From the NCBI GenBank assembly GCA_035620975.1, contig DASPFV010000190.1, positions 1 to 24,513 on the forward strand: a DNA stretch of 24,513 nucleotides, in the 5' to 3' direction. Position 1 is the first letter of the stretch, and every line of letters starts with the position of its first letter. The notes beneath the pieces were generated by a model. It saw nothing but the letters and a program-made list of their open reading frames with translations, was not told where the DNA came from and searched no databases. Source of the stretch: DASPFV01 sp035620975 (lineage in GTDB: Bacteria > Acidobacteriota > Vicinamibacteria > Vicinamibacterales > 2-12-FULL-66-21). This document shows positions 22,198 to 24,513 of this stretch, one piece after another. A program made the translations under genes and the position numbers.

Positions 22198-23381
22198 TGG
22201 ATTCCTCACGCACCCAGATCGGCATCGTCGGCGCGGGTCCCGCCGGCCTTATGCTGGGCCAGCTGCTGCACCTGGCCGGCATCGATTCCGTCATCCTCGA
22301 GAATCGCACGCAGGAGTACGTCATCGAGCGCGTCCGCGCCGGGGTGCTGGAACAGGGCACGGTCGACCTGATGACTGAATCCGGCGTGGGCGATCGCCTC
22401 GAGCAGCAAGGCATGCGGCACGAGGGCATCTACCTGGCCTTCGACGGCGCGCGGCACCGGATCGACATGGCCGGTCTGACCGATGGTCGGGCGATCACGA
22501 TTTACGGCCAGAACGAAGTCGTGAAGGACCTCATCGCCGCCCGGGTCGTCACAGGGAGGCCGCTTCTCTTCGAGGTGGACGACGTCCGTCTCGAACAGTT
22601 CGAGACCAGACGGCCGATACTCCGTTACCACCACGCCGGAGCCGCGCACGAATTGAAGTGTGACTTCATCGCCGGCTGCGACGGTTTCCACGGCATCTGC
22701 CGGCCGTCCATTCCTGCAGCCGCCCTTCGGACGTACGAACGCAGCTACCCGTTCGCGTGGCTCGGAATCCTTGCGCACGCCGCACCGTCTTCCGACGAGC
22801 TGGTGTACAGCCTGCACGAGAGGGGGTTCGCCCTCTTCAGCATGCGTTCGCATTCGATCACTCGCCTCTATCTCCAGTGTCCGCCGGACGAGAACGTCGA
22901 AGACTGGCCGGACGAGCGCATCTGGTCGGAGCTCCGGCTCCGCCTCGGAACCGACGACGGATGGCGACCCACCGAGGGGGAGATCGTCCAGAAGGGGATC
23001 ACGCCCATGCGCAGTTTCGTCGCCGAGCCGATGCGATTCGGGCGCCTCTATCTGGCCGGCGACGCCGCGCACATCGTGCCGCCCACCGGGGCGAAGGGGC
23101 TCAATCTGGCGATGGCGGACGTCTGCCGGCTGGCGCAGGCGCTCGAGGCGTTCTATCGCTCGACGGACGAGGGGGCGCTCGAGCGTTACTCCGAGAGAGG
23201 GTTGCGCCGCACCTGGCGCGCTCAGCGGTTCTCCTGGTGGATGACGTCGATGCTGCATCGAGCTGAGAGCGACACGGCCTTCGACTACCGCCGCCAGCTC
23301 GCGGAGCTCGACTACGTGATCAGCTCGGCCGCCGCCATGACGAGCCTCGCGGAGAACTACGTGGGAACGCCGTTCGACTGA
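22197..23381 (+). CDS. pobA: 4-hydroxybenzoate 3-monooxygenase
   Basis: The 394-residue flavoprotein, the same length as the Pseudomonas fluorescens enzyme, has GAGPAG (13-18), the DG motif CDGFHGICR (161-169) and the GD motif GDAAHIVPPTGAKGLN (288-303). Active-site residues of the reference protein are kept at a shift of 3: Y204, S215, R217, R223, Y225, P296 and Y388. It hydroxylates 4-hydroxybenzoate to protocatechuate with NAD(P)H and oxygen. Its ATG overlaps the stop of the quinoprotein gene by one base, so translational coupling is likely. The product is the substrate of pcaHG on the other strand. An inverted repeat follows 18 bases after the stop. Confidence 0.96.
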   Translation: MDSSRTQIGIVGAGPAGLMLGQLLHLAGIDSVILENRTQEYVIERVRAGVLEQGTVDLMTESGVGDRLEQQGMRHEGIYLAFDGARHRIDMAGLTDGRAITIYGQNEVVKDLIAARVVTGRPLLFEVDDVRLEQFETRRPILRYHHAGAAHELKCDFIAGCDGFHGICRPSIPAAALRTYERSYPFAWLGILAHAAPSSDELVYSLHERGFALFSMRSHSITRLYLQCPPDENVEDWPDERIWSELRLRLGTDDGWRPTEGEIVQKGITPMRSFVAEPMRFGRLYLAGDAAHIVPPTGAKGLNLAMADVCRLAQALEAFYRSTDEGALERYSERGLRRTWRAQRFSWWMTSMLHRAESDTAFDYRRQLAELDYVISSAAAMTSLAENYVGTPFD

Positions 23382-23399
23382 TGGACCCTGGGGGACGCT

Positions 23400-23473
23400 G
23401 GGGTCAGGTCTTGCATTGACGTACGAGTGCGGTTTGGACGGGTCCTCAGTACGTCAATGCAAGACCTGACCCC
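23400..23473. repeat. Inverted-repeat element, copy 3 (perfect 25-bp arms)
   Basis: Positions 23400-23424 and 23449-23473 are exact reverse complements, 25 bases each, around a 24-base loop. The outer GGGGTCAGGTCTTGCA is shared with the copies at 1-56 and 17062-17113. It lies just downstream of pobA and about 60 bases before the next gene. It may terminate or protect the pobA transcript, or be a non-autonomous mobile palindrome. Confidence 0.93.
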
Positions 23474-23535
23474 CGCCATCCGGCCGCCGGGCGGGCCTTG
23501 GCAGTCGGCCTCGGGCCTGTTATCGTGACGCGGCA

Positions 23536-24513
23536 GTGAGCCTCCCATCCTCGCAGCCCCTGACGAGTCTCCCGACGGCTGCAGCGATCGACCCCTACAC
23601 GCTGAGTCAGGACGCGGTCGAGGCCCCGCCGCCTACTCTGGCGACGGCCCTCCGCCGTATCGGCCCAGGAATGGTGCTGGCGGCGTCGATCGTCGGCTCC
23701 GGCGAACTGATTGCGACGACCACGCTCGGCGCCCAGGTCGGCTTCGTGGCGCTCTGGATCATCCTCCTGAGCTGTGCGATCAAGCCGGTCGTCCAGGGGG
23801 AAATCGGCCGCTTCACCATCGCCACGGGCCAGACCGGGCTCGAGGGCTTCAACCGGCTGCCCGGCCCACGGCTCGGCGTAAGCTGGCTGGTGTGGGCCTG
23901 GGGAATCACCGTCCTGCTGACCCTCCTGCAGGTGGGAGGCATGTACGGCGGCGTCGCTCAGGTTCTGAACCTGCTCGTGCCGACGGTGACCGTCAACGCC
24001 TGGGTGGGCGTCTGCCTCGTGATCACCCTGGTCGTGCTCCTTGGGGGTGGCTACCGGCGCATCGAGCGGTTTGCCATCGTGAAGGTCGGGCTCTTCACGG
24101 TTCTCACGGTTTGCGCGGCGGTCGTCCTCCTCCGACGGCCAGGGGCGGCTTCGCTCGACGCGCTCGGCTCGGGCCTGAGCTTCCGGCTTCCGCCGGCTGG
24201 ACTGGCAACGGCCATGGCCGTCTTCGGAATCACCGGCGTGGGCGCCACAGAGCTGGTGATGTACCCCTATTGGTGCATCGAGAAGGGATACGCTCGTTTC
24301 GTCGGACCGCGGGACGGATCGGCCGCGTGGTTGCGTCGCGCCCGCGGGTGGATCCGCGTGATGCACCTGGACATCACGTGCTCCCTCTTCATTTATACAA
24401 TGGCGACGGTCGCCTTCTACCTGCTCGGCGCGGGCGTCCTCCACAGGATGGGCACGGTTCCGGCCGCGCGCGACACCGTGGTCGTGCTCTCGGGCATCTA
24501 CACGCAGACGCTG
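23536..24513 (+). CDS. Nramp-superfamily transporter lacking metal-site motifs (3' end outside window)
   Basis: The open frame from GTG 23536 runs off the window with 326 residues and no stop. After a 40-residue polar N-terminus it has about eight membrane segments. RIGPGMVLAASIVGSGELIA (41-60) is where Nramp TM1 lies, and FGITGVGATELVMYPYW (230-246) is where TM6 lies. Canonical Nramp proteins carry DPGN in TM1 and a Met-Pro-His motif in TM6 to bind manganese or iron. Here these are replaced by GSGE and TELVMYPY, so divalent-metal transport is doubtful despite the usual family label. No clear ribosome-binding site precedes the GTG. An organic substrate is possible given the flanking aromatic genes, but that is speculation. 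Confidence 0.82.
   Translation, partial: MSLPSSQPLTSLPTAAAIDPYTLSQDAVEAPPPTLATALRRIGPGMVLAASIVGSGELIATTTLGAQVGFVALWIILLSCAIKPVVQGEIGRFTIATGQTGLEGFNRLPGPRLGVSWLVWAWGITVLLTLLQVGGMYGGVAQVLNLLVPTVTVNAWVGVCLVITLVVLLGGGYRRIERFAIVKVGLFTVLTVCAAVVLLRRPGAASLDALGSGLSFRLPPAGLATAMAVFGITGVGATELVMYPYWCIEKGYARFVGPRDGSAAWLRRARGWIRVMHLDITCSLFIYTMATVAFYLLGAGVLHRMGTVPAARDTVVVLSGIYTQTL

Noticed and set aside
23536..24513. Manganese/iron transporter MntH
   Set aside because: DPGN in TM1 and the Met-Pro-His motif in TM6 are both missing, so only superfamily membership is claimed.

Overview
The window is a GC-rich, densely coded stretch with short intergenic gaps, and no tRNA, rRNA, transposase, CRISPR array or recognisable transcription factor was found in it. 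The gene mix points to an acidobacterium, most likely of the Vicinamibacteria type. It includes Tat-exported Gfo/Idh/MocA oxidoreductases, DUF1080 proteins, a ThuA protein, a quinoprotein with a built-in cytochrome, and Gly/Arg/Gln-rich linkers. This placement is an inference from gene content; no marker gene is present.

Left part (1-3652): a truncated inverted-repeat element is followed by a secreted DUF1080 protein and a Tat-exported Gfo/Idh/MocA oxidoreductase. These are convergent with an anion:cation-symporter-type MFS transporter.

Sugar-acid block (3817-10687): an IlvD/Edd dehydratase carries every known active-site residue of L-arabinonate dehydratase at a constant offset. It is followed by an SDR ending in GGRATY, a FAH-family hydrolase, a GlcD-like flavoprotein, a GlcF-like iron-sulfur protein and a DJ-1/PfpI protein. 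In order, the enzymes can dehydrate an aldonate, oxidise the 2-keto-3-deoxy acid at C4, cleave the 2,4-diketo acid to pyruvate plus glycolate (from a C5 acid) or lactate (from a 6-deoxy C6 acid), and oxidise that hydroxy acid. The divergent MFS transporter is the plausible importer.

Secreted sugar block (10800-16886): this holds a second Tat-exported Gfo/Idh/MocA protein, a Tat-exported TIM-barrel isomerase/epimerase, a second DUF1080 protein, a D-2-hydroxyacid dehydrogenase and an exported ThuA protein. The ThuA domain is interrupted by a second copy of an EF-hand pair. Together with the left block this resembles the oxidative, 3-keto-glycoside style of glycan processing outside the cytoplasm.

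Aromatic block (17118-23381): a minus-strand operon (two CoA-transferase subunits, pcaH, pcaG) lies divergent to a plus-strand pair, a PQQ dehydrogenase with an inserted cytochrome c and pobA. This covers 4-hydroxybenzoate to protocatechuate, ring cleavage, and 3-oxoadipate activation. Placing the quinoprotein between pca and pob genes recalls the pca-qui-pob cluster of Acinetobacter and raises quinate/shikimate as a candidate substrate.

The window ends inside an Nramp-superfamily transporter that lacks the usual metal-binding motifs. Three copies of an inverted repeat with the core TGCAAGACCTGACCCC lie at 1, 17062 and 23400, two of them just after the last gene of an operon. Several gaps also hold TTGAACC-type microrepeats or a 33-35 bp tandem repeat.
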